Shown here one piece after another: positions 53,054 through 61,662 of a DNA stretch of 64,000 nt; within the stretch, counting starts at the first letter, position 1; each line of letters begins with the position of its first letter. The stretch is from Goodfellowiella coeruleoviolacea (GTDB lineage: Bacteria; Actinomycetota; Actinomycetes; Mycobacteriales; Pseudonocardiaceae), in NCBI RefSeq assembly GCF_024171785.1, contig NZ_JAMTCK010000019.1:62001-126000 (forward strand). Direction: 5' to 3'. The notes beneath the pieces are model-generated. The model ran no database searches and was not told the DNA's origin. It worked only from the letters and a program-made list of their open reading frames with translations. A program made the position numbers and the translations under genes.

Positions 53054-54274
53054 TCAGTCCCGCACCAGCGCCCGCAGCGCGCCGGCCAGATCGCCGCGCT
53101 CGCCCACGGCCACCCCGGCCACGCCCAGCCACTCGGCCATGTGCCGCAGCTCCTCGACCAACTCCACGGCCACCCTCGCCTGGTCGACGCCGGGCTCGGC
53201 GAAGGCGCCCTGCACGCGCAGCACCCTGGCCCTGCGGTCGGTCTTCAGGTCCACCCTGGCGACCAGTTCGCCGTCCAGCAGGAACGGGAACACGTAGTAG
53301 CCGTGCACCCGCTTGGGCTCCGGAACGTAGATCTCGATGCGGTAGTGGAAGCCGAACAGCCGCTCGGTCCGGTCGCGCTCCCAGATCAGCGGGTCGAACG
53401 GGCACAGCAGCGCGCGCCCGGTGACCCGCCGGGGTGTTCGCGCGGACACGTGCCGGTAGGCCTGGTGCCGCCAGCCCCGCACCTGGACCGGTTCGAGCAC
53501 CCCGGACTCGACCAGCTCGGCGACGGCCTGCCGGCTGAGTTCCGGGCGCAGCCGGTAGTAGTCGCGCAGGTCCGGCTCGGTGGCCACGCCGTGCGCGAGC
53601 GCCGCCCTGGCCACCAGCTCCCTGGCCGCGGTCTGCTCGCTGACCTCCATGGCCACCATCTCCGGCGGCAGCACCCGCTCGGTCAGGTCGTAGCGGCGCT
53701 CGAAGTTGTGGCGGGTGCCGGTGCTCAGCTGGCCGAGGGCGAACAGCCCCTCGCACACCCGTTTCACGTCCGACCGGTTCCACCACGATCCGCGCGGCCG
53801 GGGTGTGCCGCCGCCCAGTTCCCGCTCCAGCGTGCCCGCGCCGACCGGCCCCAGCTCCTTGACCGCCGCCAGCACGTCCTCGACCAGGGCGGGCGAGCTG
53901 TCGATCAACTCGCCGTAGTGGTACCACATGCGCTTGCGCTTGACCGCGCGCAGCAGCGGCCAGTCGGCCACCGGCACCAGGCTCGCCTCGTGCGCCCAGC
54001 ACTCCACCAGCAGCCTGGGCCGCTGCCTGCTGTGGCTCCAGGCCGCGTCGTCGACCAGGTCGGTGGGGTAGGCACCCAGCCGGGCGAACAGCGGGGCGTA
54101 GTGCGCGCGCACGGCCACGTTGACCGAGTCCAGTTGCAGCAGCTGCACCCGGGACAGCACCCGTCCCAGGTGCCGCCGGGTCGGCTCACCAGCGGGGCGC
54201 GGGTCGGCGAAGCCCTGGGCGGCCAGGGCGGTCCGGCGGGCAACGGCGGGGCTCAGCGTCTGCACGTCGGCCAT
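53054..54274 (-). CDS. YcaQ-family winged-helix DNA glycosylase (crosslink repair)
   Basis: A 406-aa protein of the COG3214 family (YcaQ/AlkX, AZL), which unhooks DNA interstrand crosslinks. The family core VQLLQLDSVNVAVRAHYAPLFARLG contains the QLD catalytic motif. SWWNRSDVKRVCEGLFALGQL and RALLCPFDPLIWERDRTERLFGFHYRIEIYVPEPKRVHGYYVFPFLL are typical later blocks. In antibiotic producers relatives give self-resistance to DNA-damaging metabolites, although no biosynthetic cluster is seen here. The ATG at 54274 begins the family sequence. Divergent from a GNAT gene. Confidence 0.87.
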   Translation of the reverse strand: MADVQTLSPAVARRTALAAQGFADPRPAGEPTRRHLGRVLSRVQLLQLDSVNVAVRAHYAPLFARLGAYPTDLVDDAAWSHSRQRPRLLVECWAHEASLVPVADWPLLRAVKRKRMWYHYGELIDSSPALVEDVLAAVKELGPVGAGTLERELGGGTPRPRGSWWNRSDVKRVCEGLFALGQLSTGTRHNFERRYDLTERVLPPEMVAMEVSEQTAARELVARAALAHGVATEPDLRDYYRLRPELSRQAVAELVESGVLEPVQVRGWRHQAYRHVSARTPRRVTGRALLCPFDPLIWERDRTERLFGFHYRIEIYVPEPKRVHGYYVFPFLLDGELVARVDLKTDRRARVLRVQGAFAEPGVDQARVAVELVEELRHMAEWLGVAGVAVGERGDLAGALRALVRD

Positions 54275-54368
54275 CGTGCCACCCCCCACCGACACTCCCG
54301 CGCCGCTCGCCCGCTGATCGGCTCCCCTGCTGCCCCGGCCGGGCCGCCAGCCACTAGGTTCTGCCCCC

Positions 54369-54929
54369 ATGGCCACCGCCTCGGTCCGCCCCGCGACCCT
54401 CGCCGACGTGCCCGACATCGCCCGCATCCAGCGGGAGACCTGGCAGCTCGCCTACGCCGACCTGCTGGCCGACCAGGCGTGGCACGCGGTCGACCAGGAC
54501 TCGGCCGAGCAGGCCTGGCAGCAGGCCGTGGTCGGGCCGGCGCACGTGCTGGTGGCCCTTGAGGGCGCGTGGACCGTGGGCTTCTGCGTGGCCGGCAGTC
54601 CGGCCCCGGACAGCGAGATCGCCTCGGCCGACGGCAGCCTGCCCGCCGACGCCGCCCAGGTCGGCCTGATCGCCTCCCTGCTGGTCGAGCCGCGCTGGGG
54701 GCGGCGGGGCCACGGCGGCCGGCTGTTCGCCGCGGCGGCCGAGGCGCTGCGCGCCGACGGCGCCACCCGGGGCGTGGTCTGGGTGCCCGAGGCGGACCAG
54801 GCCAGCAGGGCGTTCTTCGGCGTGGTCGACTGGCACCCGGACGGCGTGGTGCGCACCCTGGACGCGGCCGGGCGGCCACTGCGCGAGGTGCGGCTCACCG
54901 GCGGACTGATCCCGGAAATGACCGGCTGA
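54369..54929 (+). CDS. GNAT-family N-acetyltransferase
   Basis: A 186-aa acetyltransferase. The N-terminal RPATLADVPDIARIQRETWQLAYADLL and motif A IASLLVEPRWGRRGHGGRLFAAAAEALRADGATRGVVWVPEADQASRAFFGVVDWHPDG are standard. The acceptor is unknown. TAGGTT (54355-54360) lies 8 nt before the ATG (leaderless). Divergent from the YcaQ-like gene with 94 bp between starts. Confidence 0.87.
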   Translation: MATASVRPATLADVPDIARIQRETWQLAYADLLADQAWHAVDQDSAEQAWQQAVVGPAHVLVALEGAWTVGFCVAGSPAPDSEIASADGSLPADAAQVGLIASLLVEPRWGRRGHGGRLFAAAAEALRADGATRGVVWVPEADQASRAFFGVVDWHPDGVVRTLDAAGRPLREVRLTGGLIPEMTG

Positions 54930-54976
54930 GGCACTCCGCCCGCACTGTTAGCCTCGACTGTGGGAGTTCGCGACAC

Positions 54977-55507
54977 ATGGGGGTTGTGCCGGTGCTGGTG
55001 TGGTTGGGTGTCACCCTCGGCGTTGCCCTGGGCTCGGCACTTCTTCCGCTGGTCAGCATCGAGTTGTTCCTGATCGGCCTGGTGTCCCAGCAGCCGGGCC
55101 TGTCCGCGTGGATGCTCGGCGCGGTGGTGGCCGTCGGGCAGGTCGGCGGCAAACTGCTGTACTTCCTCGCCGCCCGCGGCTCGCTGCGGCTGCCGGAATT
55201 CCTGCACAGCAGGCCGAGAACAGCGCGTGAACCCAGACCGGAGACCCGGTGGACCAGGATGCTCGCGCGCTGGCGCCGCCTGCTGGAGGCGGTCCGGCGC
55301 CGCTGCCACCGGCACCCGCACTGGATGACCAGCACGCACGCGGTCAGCTCGGTGGTCGGCCTGCCGCCGTTCATGGCCACCACGGTGCTGGCCGGTCTGG
55401 CGGGCATGTCGATCGCGTTGTTCATCGGCGTCGGCCTGACCGGGCGGTTCCTCCGGTTCACCGCGTTAGCCGCGTCGCCGGCGCTGTTCGCCCAGTGGCT
55501 GCACTGA
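54977..55507 (+). CDS. small membrane protein, YqaA/DedA-like
   Basis: A 176-aa protein with two N-terminal helices (about 4-30 and 44-66), a basic loop (RPRTAREPRPETRWTRMLARWRRLLEAVRRRCHRH) and two C-terminal helices. The stretch VSIELFLIGLV...LGAVVAVGQVGGKLLYFLAAR resembles the VTT-domain membrane proteins of the YqaA branch. The role is unclear (lipid or ion traffic has been proposed for relatives). TAGCCT at 54949-54954 is a probable -10. Confidence 0.75.
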   Translation: MGVVPVLVWLGVTLGVALGSALLPLVSIELFLIGLVSQQPGLSAWMLGAVVAVGQVGGKLLYFLAARGSLRLPEFLHSRPRTAREPRPETRWTRMLARWRRLLEAVRRRCHRHPHWMTSTHAVSSVVGLPPFMATTVLAGLAGMSIALFIGVGLTGRFLRFTALAASPALFAQWLH

Positions 55508-55626
55508 GCTGGCCGCCCTGCGCTGGCCGCCCTGATGAGGCCGCACCGGGCTGGCCGCGCCGAGTCCCGCGGTCACTTCGCGAAAACCACCTGATCGTTC
55601 CCGCGAACTGGCTAGCCTGCTGCGCC

Positions 55627-56361
55627 ATGAGCTACCCCGGCGGCCAGCAACCACAGTTCGGACAACCCACGCCGTGGCACCAGGGACCGCCACCCCACCA
55701 CGGACAGCCCGCACCGCTGGGCGGCCACCCGGCGCCGCCCGCCTACCCGCAGCAGGGTTACCCCCAGCAGGGCTACCCCCAGACCGGATACCCGCAGCAT
55801 CCGGGTCCGGTGCCGCCCGCCCACGGCGCGACCCCGCCGGGGGTTCCCAGCGGGCCGCTGACCCTGCCCGGCCCGGGCGCGCTGCCCACCCTCCTCGGCA
55901 TCGCGCTGATGGTGGTCGCGATGTTCGCGCTGCCCTGGGCCGACGACGTCCACTTCCTGGACATCTACCGGGCGACGACGACGGACGCGCTGAAGCAGGC
56001 CCCGCTGTCGGTGCAACTGGCCGGCGCGTACGTGACCCTGCTGGGGTTCGTGGCCTACGTGGTGCCACTGCTCAGCACGCTGCCGTGGACGCTGGGCGCG
56101 ATCAGGACCCAGCGCGCCGCCCGCTGGCTGGCCGGGGTGCGGCGCAAGCCGCTGAGCCACAGCTCGTTCACCTGGTTCCGGCTGGTCTACACGGGCCGCG
56201 CGCTGATCCCGGTGGTCATCCACGTCACCGGCGTCGTCCTGCTGTTCCAGGACAGCACGTCGGCCATGGGCCCCGGCCCCTGGGTGATGATCATCGGCGC
56301 GCTGCTGGCGCTCGCCGGCGCGTGGACCGGCCCGCGCAAGGGACCCGCCATGCCCTACTGA
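55627..56361 (+). CDS. hypothetical membrane protein with PQQGYPQ repeats
   Basis: A 244-aa protein with a Pro/Gln/Gly/Tyr-rich cytoplasmic tail of about 85 residues, including YPQQGYPQQGYPQTGYPQ, and four membrane helices. Such tails are common on actinobacterial septal or polar membrane proteins. No family recognised. TAGCCT lies 8 nt before the ATG. Its stop overlaps the 3' end of the convergent AAA gene by 7 bp. Confidence 0.8.
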   Translation: MSYPGGQQPQFGQPTPWHQGPPPHHGQPAPLGGHPAPPAYPQQGYPQQGYPQTGYPQHPGPVPPAHGATPPGVPSGPLTLPGPGALPTLLGIALMVVAMFALPWADDVHFLDIYRATTTDALKQAPLSVQLAGAYVTLLGFVAYVVPLLSTLPWTLGAIRTQRAARWLAGVRRKPLSHSSFTWFRLVYTGRALIPVVIHVTGVVLLFQDSTSAMGPGPWVMIIGALLALAGAWTGPRKGPAMPY

Positions 56362-56915
56362 GCCGGCCGCGCCCCCACCTGTTCGGTGACGAACCGAACC
56401 CGATCCTCCACACTGGACAGTGGCAGCGGGACCAGCTCGTAGCCGAACTCGCTGTAGGTCTCGACCATCGACTCATGGGTGCGCACCGCCTCGGCAAAGG
56501 ACTGCCCGCGCTCGGTGTCCCGCGCGTAGATCTCCGGCCAGGGCGGTGCCACGAACACCCGCCGGTGATAGCGGAACCGTTGCGCGGCAACGCGGATGTG
56601 CTCGGGCACCGGCCGGCCCGCCACCCGCAGGTACCCCACGACGTCGGGCAGGCCGCGATCGAAGAACACCGTGCCGGCCCGTGCTTCGGCCAGCCGGTAC
56701 GAGCGCAGCTCCCAGCACAGCATCAGCTCGGCGAACAGCCCGTGATCACGCCACGGCAGGGCCGGCCCGTCGATGGCGACCTGGTCCCGGATGATCGCCC
56801 GCCCCGCCTCCGCCGAACACGCGAAACCGGCTTGGCGCAACCGGTCGATCACCGTACTCTTGCCTGATCCCGGCCCGCCCGTGAGCACCACCAGCCGCGT
56901 CGGTTCCGTCGGCAT
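56355..56915 (-). CDS. AAA/P-loop ATPase, kinase-like
   Basis: A 186-aa single-domain P-loop protein. Walker A is TGGPGSGKSTVIDRLRQAG, with AEAGRAIIRDQ, FFDRGLPDVVGYLRVAG (Walker B/DRG loop) and the C-terminal PPWPEIYARDTERGQSFAEAV. This is the AAA_28 family of predicted nucleoside/phosphate kinases. I chose the ATG at 56915 because GGAG lies 9 nt upstream. It is divergent from the first helical-repeat gene with only 42 bp between starts, so shared regulation is likely. Confidence 0.87.
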   Translation of the reverse strand: MPTEPTRLVVLTGGPGSGKSTVIDRLRQAGFACSAEAGRAIIRDQVAIDGPALPWRDHGLFAELMLCWELRSYRLAEARAGTVFFDRGLPDVVGYLRVAGRPVPEHIRVAAQRFRYHRRVFVAPPWPEIYARDTERGQSFAEAVRTHESMVETYSEFGYELVPLPLSSVEDRVRFVTEQVGARPAQ

Positions 56916-56957
56916 TCGCTCCATCTCCTTGTCCCACAACAGTTCTGAGGAAACCTG

Positions 56958-58238
56958 ATGCACGGATTCACGTCGTACCACTGGGCTGTCGACGACCTGG
57001 GCGAGAACGACCAGCGCGCCTGGGCCAAGGTCGACGACCCCGACGACGTGACCGACCTGCTCACGGGATTTCAGGCGCTGCTGCGCAGTGACGACATCGC
57101 GGCGTGGGGCATCGCGCTGGACCAGTTCTTCTACGCCCAGGCACAGGGCAGGTGGGGACTGGACAACCCACTGAGCGCCGTCAAGGACGAGATCGCCGCC
57201 CGCGCCCGCGAGATGCTCACCACCGTACCCGACGCCGATCACGACTGGTCGGTGGTCCGATCCGCCTGGGCCAGCGCGTCGGCCGTGCTGATGCACCTCG
57301 GCGCGCCGACCGACCTGCCCCGGCTCCTCGACCTGCTGGACGCGGCAGCGGCCAGTGACGACCCCGACGAGTTCGTCGACGTCGTCGAGGGCGTCTTCCT
57401 GGCCATGCACGGCTGCCTGGACCACGCCGACGACGCCACGCTCCAGCGGACCGGCGCGCGGCTGGCCGAGCTGTTCACCAACGAGAGCCTGCCGGTCGAC
57501 CTGCGCGAGTCAGCGCTCCGGCCGTTCAGCTACGACAGGCAGACCGCCGAAGCGATGGGTCAGGAACCCGCCCTGGTCGCCATGCTCCACCACCCCGAGT
57601 TGGCGCTGGCCGCTCAGGCGGCCGCGGCGCTGGTCAACCGCGATCCCCACGACGCACTGGTTCGCGCGGCCGTCGCCGGGTGGCCGGAGGACACCTCGGG
57701 CACCAGTGCCTACCTGGTTCGAGACGCCATCAGGGAAGCTGATAGCCTGGTGCGGGCACGGGAGGTGGTCGCCGCGGCGAACAGCAGCCGCACCGAGTTG
57801 ATCAGGGCCGCGTACGAACTGCGCGACCAGGGCGACACCACGGACATCGACCCGCTGTTGGCCGCCTGGAACACCGACACCACCGACAGCGGCCTCGCCG
57901 AAGCCGTGTCGCAGGCGCTTCGTCGGTGCCTTGAGGACGCCGACACCGACACCCGCCACCGGATCGGCGCCCGGCTGGCCGAGCTGTTCGCTGACGAGAG
58001 CCTGCCCACCGACGTGCGCGTGGCCGCGATCGCCCCGTTCCACGCCGGGGAGCTGGGCCAGGCGGACACCCTGGCGAAGCTGTTGCGCCACAACGACCTC
58101 AGGCTGGCCACCGAAGCGGCCTGGGTGCTGGTCGACACCGAGCGGCACCGGCCGCTCGTGCGGGAGGTCGCCGCCAGTTGGCCGGCCGACGCGCCAGGCC
58201 CGGCCGCGTACGTCCGCGAGGAACTCGAAGCCCACTGA
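56958..58238 (+). CDS. helical-repeat (HEAT-like) protein, paralogue 1
   Basis: A 426-aa soluble acidic protein of unknown family. It starts MHGFTSYHWAVDDL and carries LLRSDDIAAWGIALDQFFYAQAQGRWGLDNPL, shared with the genes at 58255 and 60828. The rest is Ala/Leu/Asp-rich helices that look like HEAT or Armadillo repeats. A module of about 90 residues beginning RLAELFTNESLPVDLRESALRPF recurs near the C-terminus as RLAELFADESLPTDVRVAAIAPF, so the protein is internally duplicated. GAGGAAAC precedes the ATG. Such scaffolds bind proteins; no partner is known. Confidence 0.8.
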   Translation: MHGFTSYHWAVDDLGENDQRAWAKVDDPDDVTDLLTGFQALLRSDDIAAWGIALDQFFYAQAQGRWGLDNPLSAVKDEIAARAREMLTTVPDADHDWSVVRSAWASASAVLMHLGAPTDLPRLLDLLDAAAASDDPDEFVDVVEGVFLAMHGCLDHADDATLQRTGARLAELFTNESLPVDLRESALRPFSYDRQTAEAMGQEPALVAMLHHPELALAAQAAAALVNRDPHDALVRAAVAGWPEDTSGTSAYLVRDAIREADSLVRAREVVAAANSSRTELIRAAYELRDQGDTTDIDPLLAAWNTDTTDSGLAEAVSQALRRCLEDADTDTRHRIGARLAELFADESLPTDVRVAAIAPFHAGELGQADTLAKLLRHNDLRLATEAAWVLVDTERHRPLVREVAASWPADAPGPAAYVREELEAH

Positions 58239-58254
58239 GCACCGGGAAGCGTTG

Positions 58255-59553
58255 ATGCACGGATTCACGTCCTACTACTGGGATGTCGACGACCTGAGCC
58301 AGGAAGCCGACCAACGCGCCTGGACCGTCGTGAACAAAGCCGACGACGTGGGCGAACTGCTGACCGCGTACCAGGCGATGCTGCACAGCGATGACGTCGT
58401 GGCCCGGGGCATCGCCCTGGACCAGTACCACTACGCCCAGGCCCAGTGGCGGTGGGGCGTGCACAATCCCCTGGCGGCGCTGGAGGACGACATCGCCGCG
58501 TGCGCCCGCGAGGTGCTGGCCACCGCACCCGACCCCGGCGCTCCCGACCACGACTGGCCGGTGGTCCTCGCGGCCTGGGCCAGCGCCCTGGGTGCGTTGT
58601 GGCACCTGGGCGAGGACACCGACCTGCCCCGGATCCTCGACGTGCTGGACGCCACCGTGGCCCGCGGTGACGAGGACGGCGCCACCGACGTTCTGGCGGG
58701 CGCTTTCCAGGCCGTCCGCGGCTGTCTGGAAAGCGCGGACGAGGTCACCGGCCGGCAGGCCGGGCAACGGCTGGCCGCCCTGTTCACCAACGAGAACCTG
58801 CCGGTATCCCTGCGCACGTCAGCGCTCGGACCGTTCACCGCCGGCCAGCGGACGGCCGCGAAACTGGGCCAGGAGAACGCTTTGGTGGCTCTGCTCCACC
58901 ACCCCGATCTCCAGCTGGCCGGCCGCGCGGCAACGGCGCTGGCCGGCCGCGACCCCCACGACGCCCTGGTGCGCGAGGTCGTCCAGACCTGGCCGGCGGA
59001 CGCCGATGCGGCCAGCACCGTGCGACGCATGATCAGGGCGGCCGACAACCTGGCCCAGGCCCGGAAAACCCTTGCCGCCGTGAACAGCGAACCGCCACCC
59101 GGCCCGGCCGAGTTGATCAGCGCCGCCCGCGAGCTGCGGAACCAGGGCGATCCCGCGGACCTCGAACCGCTCATGGCCGCCTGGAACACCGACACCACCG
59201 ACACCGACCTGGCGAACGCCGTGTCCCAGGCCCTGCGCCGGCACCTCGACGACGCCGACGACCCGACGTGCCACCGCATCGGCGCCCGCCTGGCCGAACT
59301 GGCCAGCGACGAGACCCTGCCGATCGAGGTGCGCCTGGCCGCGATCGCCCCGTTCTTCACCGGAAAACTGGGCCACGAGGACGCGCTGGTGGCGCTGCTC
59401 CGCCACCCCGACCTCCGCCTGTCCACCCAGGCCGCCTGGGTGCTGGTCGACGTCGAGCAGCACGTGCCCCTCGTCCGCGAGATCGCCGCGACCTGGCCGG
59501 CGGACGCCCCGGATCCGGCCGACCGGGTGCGTGCGGAACTGGAGAACGACTGA
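58255..59553 (+). CDS. helical-repeat (HEAT-like) protein, paralogue 2
   Basis: A 432-aa tandem paralogue of the preceding gene, starting 16 nt after its stop with GGGAAG before the ATG, hence one operon. It has the same signature (MHGFTSYYWDVDDL, MLHSDDVVARGIALDQYHYAQAQWRWGVHNPL) and the same two internal modules (LAALFTNENLPVSLRTSALGPF and LAELASDETLPIEVRLAAIAPF). It is roughly 60% identical to paralogue 1 by eye. Function unknown. Confidence 0.8.
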   Translation: MHGFTSYYWDVDDLSQEADQRAWTVVNKADDVGELLTAYQAMLHSDDVVARGIALDQYHYAQAQWRWGVHNPLAALEDDIAACAREVLATAPDPGAPDHDWPVVLAAWASALGALWHLGEDTDLPRILDVLDATVARGDEDGATDVLAGAFQAVRGCLESADEVTGRQAGQRLAALFTNENLPVSLRTSALGPFTAGQRTAAKLGQENALVALLHHPDLQLAGRAATALAGRDPHDALVREVVQTWPADADAASTVRRMIRAADNLAQARKTLAAVNSEPPPGPAELISAARELRNQGDPADLEPLMAAWNTDTTDTDLANAVSQALRRHLDDADDPTCHRIGARLAELASDETLPIEVRLAAIAPFFTGKLGHEDALVALLRHPDLRLSTQAAWVLVDVEQHVPLVREIAATWPADAPDPADRVRAELEND

Positions 59554-59556
59554 TCG

Positions 59557-59581
59557 CGGGTGCCTGTCGTGGTTGCACCCG
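59557..59581 (+). terminator. possible hairpin after the helical-repeat pair
   Basis: CGGGTGC (59557-59563) pairs with GCACCCG (59575-59581) over an 11-nt loop, 4 nt after the stop of paralogue 2. The stem is short and no T tract follows. Confidence 0.4.
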
Positions 59582-59696
59582 TGTGAATCGGGCCGCTGGC
59601 TTACTTCTTTGTGGTGGTTTCCGTCCGAGCTGGTATTTCCGCGCGCTGTCCGGGAATAGCGTCGGGTGGTCTTGTCAGCGGGGACGGGAGGGTGTC

Positions 59697-60632
59697 GTGG
59701 ACAAGCAGCGGTCCACCGTGCGGAGCCGGGAACTGGGCAACGAACTGCGCGAGGTGCGGTTGGCGGCGGGAGTTCGGGGCAAGGACATGGCCCAACTGCT
59801 GAACTGGTCGCCCGCCAAGCTCGTCGCCGTGGAAAAGGGCACGCGTGGTGCCAGGCCGGAGGACATCGCCACCATGCTGGCCGCCTGCGGCTTCAAGCTG
59901 CCGGAAGTCAGGGAACTGCTGCGGCGTGTCCGCAACCAGGACAACGGCTTTCTGGTCCGCCCCAACAACTCCGGCCTGTCCGACAACCTGCGCGCCCTGA
60001 TCATCCACGAAAACCTGGCAACCAAGCTCTGCGAGTACCGGCCGATGATTGTTCCTGGCCTGTTGCAGACCGAGGACTACGCGCGGGCAATCATCCGCAG
60101 CGCGGATGGCGAGGCATCCACCACGATCGAGCAGTGTGTGCGGACTCGGTTGGCCCGGCAGAATGTCCTCATCGGACCGAACGCGCCACGCAGCACGTTC
60201 TACATCCATGAGGCCACGTTGCAGGGTCAGGTGGGCAGCGCCCAGATCATGCACGAGCAGCTGCTGCAACTGGTGCTGCGCAGCAACATCCGGTCGGTGA
60301 CGATCCGGATCGTGCCCTTCTCCGCCGGTGGCGCGACCGAACTGTCCTCGTCCTTCCTGCTGATGGACTTCGACCGGATCAACCCGGTCGTGCACGTGGA
60401 CATCAGCACGGTGAGCGTGTTCCTGGAACGCCCGCAGGAGATCGAGCAGTACCGGAGCCGGCAGCACCTTCTCGCTCGACTCGCCCTCAGTGCGGAAGAA
60501 TCGCGTGAAGTACTGACCGATTGGGCAGATCGGTACGACCGAGCGCGGGAGGGCCAGCGGGATGTCCAGCACGGAGGCGCTGACGTGGCGCAAGAGCAGC
60601 TACAGCGAAGGCGGCCAGACCAACTGCGTTGA
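59697..60632 (+). CDS. XRE-family regulator with DUF5753 domain (second cassette)
   Basis: A 311-aa protein. HTH region: RELGNELREVRLAAGVRGKDMAQLLNWSPAKLVAVEKGTRGARPEDIATML. DUF5753: PMIVPGLLQTEDYARAIIRSAD...LLRSN-like LVLRSNIRSVTIRIVPFSAGG, and SSFLLMDFDRINPVVHVDI. The GTG at 59697 follows GGGAGG by 5 nt. Its last 23 codons overlap the DUF397 gene in another frame, an unusually long overlap. It sits between paralogues 2 and 3 of the helical-repeat family. Confidence 0.9.
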   Translation: MDKQRSTVRSRELGNELREVRLAAGVRGKDMAQLLNWSPAKLVAVEKGTRGARPEDIATMLAACGFKLPEVRELLRRVRNQDNGFLVRPNNSGLSDNLRALIIHENLATKLCEYRPMIVPGLLQTEDYARAIIRSADGEASTTIEQCVRTRLARQNVLIGPNAPRSTFYIHEATLQGQVGSAQIMHEQLLQLVLRSNIRSVTIRIVPFSAGGATELSSSFLLMDFDRINPVVHVDISTVSVFLERPQEIEQYRSRQHLLARLALSAEESREVLTDWADRYDRAREGQRDVQHGGADVAQEQLQRRRPDQLR

Positions 60633-60816
60633 GGTCGCCTGGCGCAAGAGCAGCTACAGCCAGGGCGGCCAAACCGACTGCGTTGAAATCGCCTTCACGC
60701 CGGAGTCGGTGGCGGTGCGGGATTCCAAGAACGCCACCGGCCCGGTGCTGGACTTCCCGCCGGCCAGCTGGCGCGCGTTCCTGGCCAAGGCCGGTGGCGG
60801 GCGTCAGCCCGCCTGA
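60562..60816 (+). CDS. DUF397 protein with duplicated N-terminal motif
   Basis: An 84-aa DUF397 protein in which the first strand is doubled: WRKSSYSEGGQTNCVEVA (9-26) is followed at once by WRKSSYSQGGQTDCVEIA (27-44), then the usual VAVRDSKNATGPVLDF...WRAFL end. The normal family has one copy. It overlaps the upstream regulator gene by 71 bp. The next helical-repeat gene starts 11 nt after its stop, so these three genes may be one transcript. Confidence 0.87.
   Translation: MSSTEALTWRKSSYSEGGQTNCVEVAWRKSSYSQGGQTDCVEIAFTPESVAVRDSKNATGPVLDFPPASWRAFLAKAGGGRQPA
60586..60693. repeat. 54-bp tandem duplication inside the DUF397 gene
   Basis: Two adjacent 54-nt copies (60586-60639 and 60640-60693) differ at about nine positions and keep the reading frame. 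Much of the first copy also encodes the C-terminus of the overlapping regulator gene. Confidence 0.9.
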
Positions 60817-60827
60817 GGCGGACAGCC

Positions 60828-61649
60828 TTGTTCGCCAACATCGTCACCTACTACTGGCAGCTGGACGAACTCAGCGCGGCGAGCCAACGCCTGGTCGCCG
60901 TGCTCGACTCCGCCAAGGGCCCCGAGGCGTGGCGGGCCGCCTATCGAGCGCTGCTGCACAGCGATGACATCGCGGCCACGGGCGTGGCGCTGGGCGTGTT
61001 CCTGTACGAGCAGTCGCAGAGCCGGTGGGGCTTCGGCAACCCGCTGGACGAGCTGGCCGAGGAGATCCTGGCGCAGGCGCGGGTGCTGCTCGCGGTGGAG
61101 CACGATCCGGCCGTGCCGGTGCGGCGGCAGCCGGTGGTCCAGGCCGCGTGGTCGAGTGCGGTGGGCGTGGTGGATCACCTGGGCGACGCCACTGATCTGC
61201 CCAGGCTGGTCGAGGTGCTGACCGCCGCCGTGGCGGGTGTGGACGACGACCCGGACCTCGGCGAACTCGTCGAGTTCGGGTTCGCGGCGGTCGGCCGGTG
61301 CCTGGGGGACGCGGACGAGTCCACGCGGCACCGGGTGGCCGCTTGGCTGGCCGGCCTGTTCACCGACGAGCGCCGACCGGAGCGGTTGCGGGTGCTGGCG
61401 ATCCGGCCGCTGCACGACAGCGAGTCCGACATTCCGCACGGCCAGGAGGAGGTGCTGGCCGGTCTGCTCCGGCACGACAGCATCCAGTTGGCCGGTGCGG
61501 CGGCGTGGGCGCTGGTCGGTCGCACCGGGTATGACGCGCGGGTGCGCGAGGTCGTGGCGGCCTGGCCGGTGCGCGGTGTTCCGGCCGTGGTTGACGAGGT
61601 GCGCTGGGCGATCGCGGACGCGGATGAGGTGGCCGAGGCCGGCCGCTAG
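60828..61649 (+). CDS. helical-repeat (HEAT-like) protein, paralogue 3 (short)
   Basis: A 273-aa relative of the two genes upstream, with the same signature (NIVTYYWQLDELS, LLHSDDIAATGVALGVFLYEQSQSRWGFGNPLDEL) but only one copy of the C-terminal module (LAGLFTDERRPERLRVLAIRPL...LLRHDSIQLAGAAAWALVG). It starts with TTG, 6 nt after GAGGCGG; no ATG or GTG fits the conserved start. It may represent the unduplicated form of the family. Confidence 0.78.
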   Translation: MFANIVTYYWQLDELSAASQRLVAVLDSAKGPEAWRAAYRALLHSDDIAATGVALGVFLYEQSQSRWGFGNPLDELAEEILAQARVLLAVEHDPAVPVRRQPVVQAAWSSAVGVVDHLGDATDLPRLVEVLTAAVAGVDDDPDLGELVEFGFAAVGRCLGDADESTRHRVAAWLAGLFTDERRPERLRVLAIRPLHDSESDIPHGQEEVLAGLLRHDSIQLAGAAAWALVGRTGYDARVREVVAAWPVRGVPAVVDEVRWAIADADEVAEAGR

Positions 61650-61662
61650 CCGGGCGGCGCCG

